Assembly: GCA_964570795.1 (NCBI GenBank)
Contig: CAZMYZ010000004.1
Location: forward strand, 3,861-67,860
Direction: 5' to 3'
DNA from: Damh-18 sp964570795
GTDB lineage: Bacteria > Patescibacteriota > Minisyncoccia > Phycocordibacterales > UBA918
Length of the DNA stretch: 64,000 nucleotides
How positions within the stretch are numbered: the first letter of the stretch is position 1; every line of letters starts with the position of its first letter. The notes under the pieces were generated by a model, which saw only the letters and a list, made by a program, of their open reading frames with translations, searched no databases and was not told the DNA's origin. Shown here piece after piece: positions 18,244 through 27,100 of the stretch. Both the position numbers and the translations under genes were made by a program.

Positions 18244-18969
18244 CTAGTCTTCAAGTGGGTATGAATCTACCAGTGTAGCTTCCACCACAAAACGATCATC
18301 TTTGCTCGCAAAGGTGTTACAGGTAGCGAGGACCAATTTCGCTACATCATATTGCATAGGCACTTCGGCGTTTGAAGCCTTTGCCTCATATACCCTATCC
18401 ACGGTGTATACATATTCAGTGTCCGCAGACTGCAAACGAATCGTGTCTCCCCATTTCAATTTCTGAATACCATTGAATGCTTGAAAGTTTTTATTCATGA
18501 CATTGGGAAGATAACTGGAATGCCCCAAAAGGAATATAGTTCCTTTCTGTGCAAAATCGGCTGAATCGGGATGACGCACCACACCTGAAAGGAGGGCGGC
18601 ATCAAGCGCTTCTACGGTAGATGATTCTGGATTCAAAACACGCACCTTTTTGTCATCGAGCGCATCAAGGATGATAGCAACTGGAAGTGCTGCACCTTCA
18701 CTCACCACTGCGGTGGTAGGGCGAGTCTCATTCTCTGGCTTTGTAGATTCTTCGCCATTCAAGGTGACTTCCTCAGTCTCAGAGAGGGTGACTTGCTCTT
18801 CCTCGGTATGTACTGGTTCTTCAGTAACCTCAGTCTTTGCTTCAGGAAGAAAATCAACAACATAAAAAACACCGTATGTAAGCGCTACAATACCTACTGT
18901 CACAAAGAAAAATACAAGGCGCTGTTCGCGCTTTGATGCGTAAGGTGCATAGGGATTTGCTTGAGACAT
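18244..18969 (-). CDS. sortase (LPXTG-type transpeptidase), membrane-anchored
   Basis: 241 aa: N-terminal cytoplasmic stub, one membrane helix (~19-40), a Glu/Thr-rich linker (~45-90), then the sortase barrel. The catalytic triad is visible: His in FLLGHSS, Cys in LVLATCNTF, Arg in KDDRFVV. It would cleave a pentapeptide sorting signal and transfer the protein to an amine acceptor outside the membrane. The gene is upstream of, and on the same strand as, the VPYTG protein, ~260 bases away, so a dedicated enzyme-substrate pair is likely. The class cannot be set with confidence; the spacing of H, C and R fits the small class D/E-like enzymes. Confidence 0.88.
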   Translation of the reverse strand: MSQANPYAPYASKREQRLVFFFVTVGIVALTYGVFYVVDFLPEAKTEVTEEPVHTEEEQVTLSETEEVTLNGEESTKPENETRPTTAVVSEGAALPVAIILDALDDKKVRVLNPESSTVEALDAALLSGVVRHPDSADFAQKGTIFLLGHSSYLPNVMNKNFQAFNGIQKLKWGDTIRLQSADTEYVYTVDRVYEAKASNAEVPMQYDVAKLVLATCNTFASKDDRFVVEATLVDSYPLED

Positions 18970-19001
18970 ATGTTCAAAAAGAATTGATTTAGATGTTTAC
19001 T

Positions 19002-19029
19002 ATAGTACATCATTTATAATTTTTGTCAA
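19002..19029 (-). promoter_or_regulatory. sortase promoter
   Basis: TTGACA (19024-19029), 16-base spacer, TACTAT (19002-19007); leader of about 25-30 bases before the ATG at 18969. Lies back-to-back with promoter 19059-19087. Confidence 0.65.
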
Positions 19030-19058
19030 TATGCTCATTTTGGGCGGTTCTAGGTATG

Positions 19059-19087
19059 TTGACATCCTTGTAATATCGTGGTAACAT
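19059..19087 (+). promoter_or_regulatory. leaderless promoter of the 19096 gene
   Basis: TTGACA, 17-base spacer ending TGG (extended -10), TAACAT, 8 bases to ATG at 19096. It rules out the upstream in-frame ATG at 19078, which lies inside the promoter. Confidence 0.75.
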
Positions 19088-19095
19088 ATAAGCAT

Positions 19096-20112
19096 ATGAA
19101 TGAAACACAAACTCTTAAGAGTGCTGTCGTGAAGACACTCGCGATTGTTGGCTTTCTCGTCACCATCGCCTTTTTCGTCTACATCACCGTAGAGGGTAGC
19201 AAACGCGCGCCGGAGGGATTCTCTTCCCTTGCGTCTATCGCAGAGACTATTAATCTCTATCGACCTGCAAAAGAATTAACCATAGCAACTGAAAAAATTG
19301 TCGTAAATTCTGCTGAGTCATTCCAAATTTCTTGGACTGATTTTCGTACTGAGGGTGAATATACCTTTAACTATGCATGTGTCCCTGGAGTACGGCTTGA
19401 GGTACGCAGTGGTGACGGCACATTCATGCCTATGGCATGTACCGATACTCTCACCCTCCCTACTGATGTACACGGACTTTTCCTCACTGCACTTTCAGAT
19501 GACCTTCGTTTCACCGATGTACCCCTTACACTTGCATTTACAAACAGCAAGACGAACGCTACCTTGGAACACACCACGAAGATCACGGTGGTAAATGCGA
19601 CAATCCCCGTGCGTGAGGTGGCACAGAGAGAAATGGCAACAACTACAGAAGTAGCGAAGGCCGATACCGAAAAGAAGCCTGTTGAAGCAAGGCCTGTAGT
19701 GGAGGAGGTTGAAGAACCGGTTGCAAAACCAACCACTCCCACAGCACCCGCACAAGAAACATACACTGACCTCAGCGTGCAGATTCTCGGTGCCGGTGTG
19801 CTTGAGGGTGATGCTTTCGAATACACAAAGACATTCAGTACTGATGCACACAACGCAATTCGCTTTGATGTGGGAAATCTTGGTACCAAAACTTCTGGTA
19901 CCTGGTCATTCACCACCATCTTGCCTACCGGCGAAGTGTATACCTCGCCCGTACAGGCACCACTCGCGCCACAAGCACATGTAGTATTCACGCTTGGATT
20001 CTATCTCGATGCATCTACGGGTAAGATGGTCACCTTCACCAATACACTCTCCGTAGCGGGTGACACGAAGACTGCAAACAACTCTGCTTCGCTCAGTGTG
20101 GTGGTGGAGTAA
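19096..20112 (+). CDS. membrane-anchored extracellular protein with C-terminal CARDB-like domain
   Basis: 338 aa from the start set by the promoter. One N-terminal membrane helix (~14-36) and no cleavage site that I can defend, so the rest is probably displayed outside. Residues ~60-165 form a beta-rich domain with two cysteines (YACVPG, MACTDT) that could form a disulfide. A Glu/Pro/Lys linker (~190-225) leads to a C-terminal Ig-like fold (DLSVQILG ... TVAGDTKTANNSASLSVVV pattern) typical of CARDB-type domains. It is divergent from the sortase gene. It has no sorting signal. No specific function recognised. Confidence 0.75.
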   Translation: MNETQTLKSAVVKTLAIVGFLVTIAFFVYITVEGSKRAPEGFSSLASIAETINLYRPAKELTIATEKIVVNSAESFQISWTDFRTEGEYTFNYACVPGVRLEVRSGDGTFMPMACTDTLTLPTDVHGLFLTALSDDLRFTDVPLTLAFTNSKTNATLEHTTKITVVNATIPVREVAQREMATTTEVAKADTEKKPVEARPVVEEVEEPVAKPTTPTAPAQETYTDLSVQILGAGVLEGDAFEYTKTFSTDAHNAIRFDVGNLGTKTSGTWSFTTILPTGEVYTSPVQAPLAPQAHVVFTLGFYLDASTGKMVTFTNTLSVAGDTKTANNSASLSVVVE

Positions 20113-20133
20113 TTGAAGCAATAAAATAAGCAC

Positions 20134-20163
20134 ATTGTCGGCGCCCCTTGGGGCGCCGACAAT
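20134..20163 (+). terminator. terminator of the 19096 gene
   Basis: 14-bp perfect stem ATTGTCGGCGCCCC and complement with TT loop, followed by TTTTATAT. Confidence 0.85.
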
Positions 20164-20201
20164 TTTATATACCTACCGAGGTAAGAGGTAAGGATACTCA
20201 C

Positions 20202-20226
20202 ATGACGGACATCCGATGTCCGTCAT
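20202..20226. repeat. GAC-N7-GTC palindrome P5
   Basis: 9-bp arms ATGACGGAC around ATCCGAT, followed by TAATTTAAAA. Arms differ from all other copies but pair perfectly. Confidence 0.75.
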
Positions 20227-20348
20227 TAATTTAAAAACTACCAAAGGCAAGGCCTCGGGTATTTTCATCTAACGTTCATTCTTGAGTAAAGTACACGAGG
20301 ATATACAGAACTATTTAGCTTTGTTTTTAGATGAAGCGCAAGGAACAT

Positions 20349-20400
20349 AAAAAACCCTACGTGAGGCGTACATAGACGTACGGTGAACGTAGGGTTTTTT
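20349..20400 (-). repeat. composite hairpin Q1, 3' of gyrB
   Basis: Outer arms AAAAAACCCTACGT and perfect complement (14 bp) enclose a 24-base insert with GAGGCGTAC, six bases, GTACGGTGA. It also works as a terminator for gyrB. The insert recurs at 26950 and 32640 inside unrelated outer stems. Confidence 0.75.
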
Positions 20401-20433
20401 ACATGTGACGCAGCGATTCGCTAAAAACAAAGG

Positions 20434-22515
20434 CTAAACATCAAGGTTGGCCATGTGGGCGTTAGACTGTATAAACGACTTCCGACTCGAAACATCGGTA
20501 CCCATGAGAATATCGAACACTTTATCGGCTTCGAGTGCATCAACAATCGACACTTGTTTCAAAACGCGATTATCAGGATTCATCGTTGTTTCCCAAAGTT
20601 CCTCTGCATTCATTTCTCCGAGGCCTTTGTAACGCTGGATGCGAATCTTTGTAGACTTAGTAACTGCTTCCACTTCCTCCTCTACAGGCTCTGCGATTTC
20701 CTCTCCTTCTTCTACTTCAGAGACTACCGCGTCTTCCCCCAGAATTGTCATCTTTTCTTCATCATTGTATGCATACACTACTTCTTTACCTCGCTGAATC
20801 TTGTAGAGTGGTGGCTGTGCAATGTAGACATACCCACCATCAATCACAGGCCGGAAGTAGCGGTAAAAGAGTGTGAGGAGGAGCGTACGAATATGCGCCC
20901 CGTCCACGTCGGCGTCAGTTGCAATGATGATTTTATGGTAGCGGAGTTTTGAAAGATCAAACACATCCCCAATGGCGGTACCGAGTGCCACCACAAGATT
21001 TTTCACCTGCTCTGAGGCAAGCATTTTATCAAGACGTGCACGCTCCACGTTGAGAATCTTTCCGCGAAGCGGAAGAATCGCCTGTGTGCGGCGGTCACGA
21101 CCCATCTTTGCAGAACCTCCCGCTGAGTCTCCCTCCACAATAAAGAGTTCTGATTCTTCAGCGCTCTTTGTCTGACAGTCGGCGAGTTTCCCGGGAAGGG
21201 TCATGCCTTCAAGTGCGCCTTTACGGAGCACAGAATCCTTTGCCGCTTTTGCCGCCTTACGCGCCTTCACCGCAATAACCACCTTGTTGATGATTGCTTT
21301 TGCGTCATCGGGATTCTCCTCGAGGAATTCATTGAACGCATCACCAAAGACTGTTTCCACGGCACCACGTGCCTCTACCGAGCCCAATTTTGCCTTGGTT
21401 TGCCCTTCAAACTGAATCTCCGGCATCTTTACCGATACCACCGCAGTAATACCCTCGAGTACATCATCTCCAGTAAACGCACCGTCTTTCTCTTTAAAGA
21501 AATTATTTTTCTTTGCGTAGTTGTTGAGGGTGCGGGTAAGCGCAGTTTTAAAACCAGTCACATGAGTACCATGCTCAGGGTTGAAAATATTGTTCGCAAA
21601 CGCACTGATGCGTGGACTAATATCATCCACGTACTGGAGCGCCACCTCTACCGACATCACCGCAGGGTCTACATTCTGCTTTTCTACATAAAAGATATTT
21701 TTATGTACCGGAGTCTGGTAGTGATTGTTGAATGCTACGAGTGAACGAAGTCCTCCTTCGAAGAAGAAGTGCTCATGCGGTACTTCGAAGTGTGCATCAG
21801 AAAGATAGATGTCTCCTAAAATGCCTGCCATGAACTTCTGAATATCCTTCTCGCTCATGTCCTTTGCTTCCTCCTCGGTAGGACGTGCATCAATCACGCT
21901 AATACGCATACTTTTCACCAAGTATGCCTGCTGACGCAAGTGCGACACAATACGCTTAAAGTCGTATTTTACTTCAGGGAAGATAGAACCGTCAGCGCGG
22001 AAGGTAATGATGGTACCCTGGAACTTTGAAGGACCTACTTTCTTTACCTTCGCTTTTGGTTTACCGATGTTGTATTCCTGAATGTAGTAGCCACCATCAC
22101 GATGTACTTCGGCAATCATATGTGTGGAAAGTGCATTTACCACTGAGGCACCCACTCCGTGAAGACCTCCCGATACTTTGTATCCGCCATCTTCCCCACC
22201 GAACTTACCTCCCGCGTGGAGGGTGGTGAGAATCGTCTCGAGTGCTGAGACTTTTGTTTGCTTGTGGGTATCAACAGGAATACCGCGACCGTTATCAACG
22301 ACGCGAATGTAGTTGCCCGGAAGAAGCGCAACTTCAATACGATTGGCAAAGCCACCCATGGCTTCGTCACGTGAGTTGTCGAAAATCTCCCAAATGAGGT
22401 GATGGAGACCATCGGGACCGGTAGTACCGATGTACATGCCTGGGCGCTTGCGCACCGGCTCAAGACCTTCAAGAATCTGAATTGAATCAGCACTGTATGA
22501 ACTTTGTTTACTCAC
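20434..22515 (-). CDS. gyrB: DNA gyrase subunit B
   Basis: Type IIA topoisomerase ATPase subunit, 693 aa, shorter than the ~800-aa enterobacterial form. The GHKL ATPase domain has EIFDNSRDEA (catalytic Glu, Mg-binding Asn), DNGRGIPVD and GGLHGVGASVVNAL. The TOPRIM domain has LFIVEGDSAGGSAK and DADVDGAHIRTLLL. A short acidic segment (EEGEEIAEPVEEEVE) sits before the C-terminal MNAEELWETTMNP block. Start codon is GTG; -10 TATACT lies ~39 bases upstream. ParE is the alternative; the sequence fits GyrB at least as well and no gyrA/parC partner is in the window. Confidence 0.93.
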   Translation of the reverse strand: MSKQSSYSADSIQILEGLEPVRKRPGMYIGTTGPDGLHHLIWEIFDNSRDEAMGGFANRIEVALLPGNYIRVVDNGRGIPVDTHKQTKVSALETILTTLHAGGKFGGEDGGYKVSGGLHGVGASVVNALSTHMIAEVHRDGGYYIQEYNIGKPKAKVKKVGPSKFQGTIITFRADGSIFPEVKYDFKRIVSHLRQQAYLVKSMRISVIDARPTEEEAKDMSEKDIQKFMAGILGDIYLSDAHFEVPHEHFFFEGGLRSLVAFNNHYQTPVHKNIFYVEKQNVDPAVMSVEVALQYVDDISPRISAFANNIFNPEHGTHVTGFKTALTRTLNNYAKKNNFFKEKDGAFTGDDVLEGITAVVSVKMPEIQFEGQTKAKLGSVEARGAVETVFGDAFNEFLEENPDDAKAIINKVVIAVKARKAAKAAKDSVLRKGALEGMTLPGKLADCQTKSAEESELFIVEGDSAGGSAKMGRDRRTQAILPLRGKILNVERARLDKMLASEQVKNLVVALGTAIGDVFDLSKLRYHKIIIATDADVDGAHIRTLLLTLFYRYFRPVIDGGYVYIAQPPLYKIQRGKEVVYAYNDEEKMTILGEDAVVSEVEEGEEIAEPVEEEVEAVTKSTKIRIQRYKGLGEMNAEELWETTMNPDNRVLKQVSIVDALEADKVFDILMGTDVSSRKSFIQSNAHMANLDV

Positions 22516-22637
22516 GTTTTTGTCGTTTTACGAATACCCAATAATAGGCAAAAGTATAGCAAATTTAAGCCATTTTGTCCCACTTCCTCCTGTGGCAAAA
22601 ATAGGAGAAAAATGAGTACGCATATTCGACAAATACA

Positions 22638-23021
22638 ATGAAATTGGTACTATTGCCAATGGGTATATTTGTGGAGGAATACTATTATGCATCCCCAGAC
22701 ATTGAAGTTCTTCTCGTTATTCAACGTGTAGCAGACGGATGTGTACTCTGTGCAAGCGGCATATCAGACGCAGAGGATGAGGACGAGACCATCAATAATC
22801 CAAGATGGCTCAATTTCGCTCACATCCCCGATGGGTATGATTTTTTTGCAATACCTATCGAATACATATACGACGAGGGGCCGCTGAGTACTGATGAACA
22901 AAGCGAGCTACTGCTCAGATTGGTGACACAGTACACCGATGAACAATACGAGATTGGGCAATTGCGATTCTTGATGCTTTCCGGAGACACCCCTATCGTA
23001 CTTCCCACGATGCTGCAGTAA
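22638..23021 (+). CDS. hypothetical small acidic protein
   Basis: 127 aa, no recognised family. Alternates hydrophobic strands (KLVLLPMGIF, EVLLVIQRVADGCVLCAS) with acidic stretches (DAEDEDE), and looks like a small soluble alpha/beta protein; no signal peptide or membrane helix. It is convergent with pheT and overlaps its 3' end by 29 bases on the opposite strand. Codon choice looks like that of neighbouring genes, which supports a real gene. Function unknown. Confidence 0.55.
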   Translation: MKLVLLPMGIFVEEYYYASPDIEVLLVIQRVADGCVLCASGISDAEDEDETINNPRWLNFAHIPDGYDFFAIPIEYIYDEGPLSTDEQSELLLRLVTQYTDEQYEIGQLRFLMLSGDTPIVLPTMLQ

Positions 23022-24918
23022 GTGCTGCCTCGATACCCTTCATACACTCGCCGATTTCATCATCGGTGAGTGTTTTTTCATATGACTGAAAAATAAGGCG
23101 GAATGCATAGGAAACTCTTCCCTCTTTTGCAAATGAATCAAAGAGTGTCACACGAGTAAGGAGTGCGCCTGCGTGTGCTCGAATCACCTCTTCAATCGTT
23201 TCTGCGGTCACTGCCTCGGGTACCCAGAGTGCGATGTCGCGTGAAATAAATGGATACGTTGAAAATGGTTTAAACATAACAGGCTCTTTTGGTGTATACA
23301 CATCGTATGCCTGTGGTGCCTGGAGTATGTTGAGCACTTCGGTGAGATTACACTCATAGACACCTTTGTCACTAGTACCCTGAAGTGAGACACCAAGAGT
23401 CTCCTCTATCTGCGCCACAAGCGTAGCGAGTGGCGCATCGTCTTTTGGTGTATACCCCTGCTGCTTGGTACGAACACCAATAGCAAGTGCAATATGCTCC
23501 GTTACATCATCACCTGCGGGTGTTTTGCTAAAGACCGTTCCAATCTCAAAAAGTGAAAGCGTGGTGAGTCCGAGAAGGTCAACATTCGGCATATTTCTAT
23601 CGAGTGCTTCGCGGATATTATGGGAGAGCGTACTGCGCAAAGAGCCTTTATCACTCGCAAGTGCATTCTGAAGGGTGATGACATCTTTTTTACGGAATGA
23701 AGACGTAATCACCTCGGAACACCCTGCTGCAATAAGTGTCTGGCGAATTTTCTCACTGTAGTATTGGCGTGCATTACGCTCAGCAAGCGGTACAGGGGTA
23801 GGAAGTACTGAAGCGACATGCTCGTAGCCATATACGCGACCAATATCTGCAATGACGTCCGCGGGGATAGTGACGTCGGTACGACCCCATGGTGCCGTAA
23901 CCGTCCACACATTTCCCTCTTTCGTAAATACAAAGCCAAGACGGGTAAGAATATCTTCAACAAGACCCTCTGTAAGAGACATGCCGAGAAGTGCGTTTAC
24001 TTGAGAAAGCGAGACTGTAACCGGTGCATTCTTGAGCGGTGTTGGATATACATCGGTATACCCTTCCAATGTTCCCCCTGCGATTTCAGTAATAAGGCGT
24101 ACTACCTCAGTGAGTGCATACGGTACAAGTTCAGGTGAAAGATTGTTTTCAAAACGCTTTGATGCATCAGTTTGCAGTTTCAAAAATTGTGCGGCCTTGC
24201 GTGTAATCTGTGGTGCAAAGTTTGCTGCTTCAAGGATGATGCTTGTGGTCGATGCATCTATCTCGGCAAGTTTTCCACCCTTAATACCTGCAATACCTGC
24301 AGGTGCGCCGCTTTCTGCATCAGTGATAAGTTGCACTATTGGAGTAAGCGTGTACGTGTCGCCGGTGAGTGTGGTGACTTCCTCCCCTTCCGTCGCCATA
24401 CGTACCCCAAAGTGCCAGCCCTGCGCACCTTTCGGGAACTTTGCTGCATCATATGCATGGAGTGGCTGCCCAAGACCGAGCATCACATAGTTGGTCGCAT
24501 CGACCACATTATTGATAGAGCGCTGCCCGAGTGCGTGAAGGCGCACCTTGAGCCATTCCGGTGATTCTGCGATAGTGACACCGGTCATGAGTGCTGCACC
24601 AAAACGTCGACATGCCTGTGTGTCTTCGATAGTTACCTTGATGGTGTCGACAGACGGGGTGAGGGTTATTTCTTCGCGTAATGGGTCATGCACAAGCGAA
24701 GTACCCATGAGCGCGGCGAGTTCGTGCGCAATACCACGATGTGAAAGACAGTCACTCGAGCGATCGGGCAAAACTTTGATGTCGAGCACGTCCTTTCCTT
24801 CGACCACCTCGACCCCATCCACTTCAAATGCATGGAACGTAAAAAGATTTTCGCAGGTTGCAACATCAGGCATCGAATCCCCCACATACTCCTTGAGCCA
24901 TTCGTGAACTACTTTCAT
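22993..24918 (-). CDS. pheT: phenylalanyl-tRNA synthetase beta subunit, short form
   Basis: 641 aa against ~800 in most bacteria. After the N-terminal WLKEYVGD block it passes straight to FEVDGVEVVEGKDVLDIKVLPDR, so the EMAP-like tRNA-binding domain is missing. B3/B4 editing-type region, B5 domain (near IADIGRVYGYEHV) and catalytic-like module are present. The C-terminal FDX-ACB anticodon-binding domain (FSTYPFISRDIALWVPE ... SYAFRLIFQS) is intact. It starts one base after the pheS stop, so the two subunits are translated from one message and form the alpha2-beta2 enzyme. Confidence 0.95.
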   Translation of the reverse strand: MKVVHEWLKEYVGDSMPDVATCENLFTFHAFEVDGVEVVEGKDVLDIKVLPDRSSDCLSHRGIAHELAALMGTSLVHDPLREEITLTPSVDTIKVTIEDTQACRRFGAALMTGVTIAESPEWLKVRLHALGQRSINNVVDATNYVMLGLGQPLHAYDAAKFPKGAQGWHFGVRMATEGEEVTTLTGDTYTLTPIVQLITDAESGAPAGIAGIKGGKLAEIDASTTSIILEAANFAPQITRKAAQFLKLQTDASKRFENNLSPELVPYALTEVVRLITEIAGGTLEGYTDVYPTPLKNAPVTVSLSQVNALLGMSLTEGLVEDILTRLGFVFTKEGNVWTVTAPWGRTDVTIPADVIADIGRVYGYEHVASVLPTPVPLAERNARQYYSEKIRQTLIAAGCSEVITSSFRKKDVITLQNALASDKGSLRSTLSHNIREALDRNMPNVDLLGLTTLSLFEIGTVFSKTPAGDDVTEHIALAIGVRTKQQGYTPKDDAPLATLVAQIEETLGVSLQGTSDKGVYECNLTEVLNILQAPQAYDVYTPKEPVMFKPFSTYPFISRDIALWVPEAVTAETIEEVIRAHAGALLTRVTLFDSFAKEGRVSYAFRLIFQSYEKTLTDDEIGECMKGIEAALTAASWEVR

Positions 24919-24919
24919 A

Positions 24920-25642
24920 TTAGAATTGATTTACAAACCTAAGATCACCACTATAGAGTGTGCGTACGTCATCGAACTCATACTTCATAAAACCAAGACG
25001 ATCGAGCCCCATACCAAAAGCAAAGCCCGAGTATATCTCTGGATCGATACCAGAGTCGCGAAGTACATTGGGGTGAATCATACCGGCACCCATAATCTCA
25101 ATCCACTTCCCTACAAGTTTTGAATTACCTGAGTTGAGGCGCATGTCCACTTCTACTCCTGGCTCCACAAATCCAAAAAAACTCGGACGAAAACGCACTT
25201 CCACATCGCCTTTAAAAAACTTCCCGAAGAAATATTCAAGCGTGCCTTTCAAGTGTCCAAGATGTACACCTTTATCAACATAAAAACCTTCAAACTGATA
25301 GAACTGTGCTTCATGGGTTACATCCGTCGCCTCGTTACGAAATACTTTCCCGAGTGCAATAGCGCGCATGGGTGGTGTGTGTGCCTCCATAAAGCGCCCC
25401 TGCACTGCTGAGGTGTGGGTACGGAGTACCGTGGGTTCAAGTACGTCGCCGCGACGAAACCAAAATGTATCCTGCATGTCGCGTGAGGGATGATCTTTCG
25501 GAACATTAAGTCTATCGAAGTTGTAGTGCTCACGCTCCGCTTCAGGCCCCTCCGCAAACACAAAACCGATCTCCGCAAAAATGCTATTTATTTCCGCAAT
25601 CATTTGCGTGAGTGGGTGTTGATGCCCTTTCATCGGTGTCAT
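24920..25642 (-). CDS. pheS: phenylalanyl-tRNA synthetase alpha subunit, N-terminally trimmed
   Basis: 240 aa; typical PheS is ~330-350. The N-terminal coiled-coil that grips tRNA-Phe is absent and the protein begins at the class II core (HPLTQMIAEINSIFAEIGFVF). Motif 2 region is GKVFRNEATDVTHEAQFYQFEG; motif 3 is GFAFGMGLDRLGFMKY. The start could be Met1 (25642) or Met4 (25633). It lies 5 bases after the PEGA gene stop, so it may be co-transcribed with it. Confidence 0.95.
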   Translation of the reverse strand: MTPMKGHQHPLTQMIAEINSIFAEIGFVFAEGPEAEREHYNFDRLNVPKDHPSRDMQDTFWFRRGDVLEPTVLRTHTSAVQGRFMEAHTPPMRAIALGKVFRNEATDVTHEAQFYQFEGFYVDKGVHLGHLKGTLEYFFGKFFKGDVEVRFRPSFFGFVEPGVEVDMRLNSGNSKLVGKWIEIMGAGMIHPNVLRDSGIDPEIYSGFAFGMGLDRLGFMKYEFDDVRTLYSGDLRFVNQF

Positions 25643-25647
25643 AGAGA

Positions 25648-26784
25648 TTATTCTGTTTGCAATAATACTTGATAAATAAGTGCGCCATCATATACGTATA
25701 TTAAACCGTTTTCAATATGAAATGCGAGGTCAGTACCCATGATGAGTGGTTGCACATTCTGCCATGAGCGGTCGTCTACCTCTACCACATAGATACCGTC
25801 TTTGAGTGCTACCACCACAAAGTCGATACTCCCGGGGAAGAAATCAAAATCACTCACGTCTTGCCATTTTCTATCAATACGAATACGGGCATCACACACC
25901 GTATCTTCGGGAATAGTTTGTACTGGACCCATAATACCTTCCTCAGGAATCACTTCTTCCTCTTCGGGGGTCGGAATAACTTCACCCGGAAGTATGTCGG
26001 CGGGCGATGAAGTGCTGTATGCAGGGAAATCGGGAGCACAGTAGTAGTACGGCATCTGCTCAAACGAGCCGACCCATGTAGCAAATACCTCAGACCCCGC
26101 ACGCGCAAGTTCGACACCATTATAGACAATAGTCGACGTTGATTCTGCTACTGCTGCTTCGGTGGTTGTGCTCGTTGTGAAGATATCTTTAATCTGTTCC
26201 TTGGTACTCTCTTTTACCTCGGTCGATGTCGCAATAAAGTTTTCAATCAGGCGTGTATACTCAAGGTTTTTGGTAAACGTAGACGTAGCGGTGGTAGTTG
26301 TTGCAAGCACCATTTCGGATGTAGATGCAGTGAGAAGCGGCGTACGTACAACCGGTGTACCGGTAGCAGACACAAAAGGAGCGATGACACGCACTTGTGG
26401 CACAAGAGGGAGATTAAATGCCTCTGCTTCAGTAACAAGACGCTTAGATACGGGGAGTTCCTTTACCCATGTATGGTATCCATCTTTTTGCACATGTACA
26501 CGGTGTGTACCCGCATCAAGTCTCTGCGCATAAAAAGCTTTGCGAAACGTACGTGTCTCCCGCACCAATTCCCCATCGATGAATATATCTGCACCTGCAA
26601 TATCTACCGCAACATAGATACCACCCGTACTGATGAGGTTTGTCGGCTTCTGAAAATCAAAGCGATACCCTGTAGCGTAAAGGTACAAAAACGGGAGAGA
26701 TACAACAAATACAAGCACGAGCAACAAAAATGTCCTCTGACGAGTTTGGTGAGAAAGTGGCTGTACCTCGATTTGTGGCCGCAT
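25648..26784 (-). CDS. membrane-anchored PEGA-domain protein
   Basis: 378 aa from Met at 26784, chosen because a promoter with -10 nine bases upstream makes earlier ATGs (26871) impossible. One membrane helix (~20-40) and an extracellular PEGA domain (GGIYVAVDIAGADIFIDG ... LDAGTHRVHVQKDGYHTW). Then follow a Thr/Ser- and Glu-rich linker and a C-terminal beta-rich part with a 'DFDFFPGSIDFVVVALKDG' type strand pattern that could be propeller-like. Probably an envelope protein; no enzyme motif. Directly precedes pheST. Confidence 0.75.
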   Translation of the reverse strand: MRPQIEVQPLSHQTRQRTFLLLVLVFVVSLPFLYLYATGYRFDFQKPTNLISTGGIYVAVDIAGADIFIDGELVRETRTFRKAFYAQRLDAGTHRVHVQKDGYHTWVKELPVSKRLVTEAEAFNLPLVPQVRVIAPFVSATGTPVVRTPLLTASTSEMVLATTTTATSTFTKNLEYTRLIENFIATSTEVKESTKEQIKDIFTTSTTTEAAVAESTSTIVYNGVELARAGSEVFATWVGSFEQMPYYYCAPDFPAYSTSSPADILPGEVIPTPEEEEVIPEEGIMGPVQTIPEDTVCDARIRIDRKWQDVSDFDFFPGSIDFVVVALKDGIYVVEVDDRSWQNVQPLIMGTDLAFHIENGLIYVYDGALIYQVLLQTE

Positions 26785-26793
26785 AGTACGTGT

Positions 26794-26822
26794 AGGGTAC
26801 CACGAAATAGAGCCATTTTCAA
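26794..26822 (-). promoter_or_regulatory. leaderless promoter of the PEGA-pheST operon
   Basis: TTGAAA (26817-26822), 17-base spacer ending TGG, TACCCT (26794-26799), 9 bases to the ATG. Confidence 0.6.
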
Positions 26823-26898
26823 AACCATAAACCACCCTTCTATAGCAAGGCGTACTTATCACCAGATACATTTAATTACTCAAGATACGAGCATTCTA

Positions 26899-27100
26899 TC
26901 TCGGTGAGTTATTGGACATCGAGTGCAAGGCGTACAAGAAACGTAAAGCGAGGCGTACTTAAACGTACGGTGAGGATTACGTTATTCCGTGGGTCGAATT
27001 TTCTTCCATGGGGAAGAAAATTCGACAGACTCAGAAAATATATTCGCTACGCTCATTATTTTCTGGCCACGCAGCAATCGAGTTCAATTACTCACCGAGA
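26899..27100 (-). repeat. long composite stem-loop with Q2 insert, 3' of the glycosyltransferase gene
   Basis: Outer arms 26899-26914 and 27085-27100 are complementary at 15 of 16 positions; the second arm overlaps the last codons and stop of the glycosyltransferase. Inside are the conserved GAGGCGTAC/GTACGGTGA hairpin (26950-26973) closed by AACGTAA/TTACGTT, and a separate perfect 15-bp hairpin (26993-27026, loop ATGG). No gene fits this interval. Confidence 0.6.

Larger units (their letters stand above)
20113..20433. other. intergenic region between convergent genes, repeat-rich
   Basis: No gene seen. Contains terminator 20134-20163, palindrome 20202-20226 and the composite hairpin 20349-20400 downstream of gyrB. 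Confidence 0.7.
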
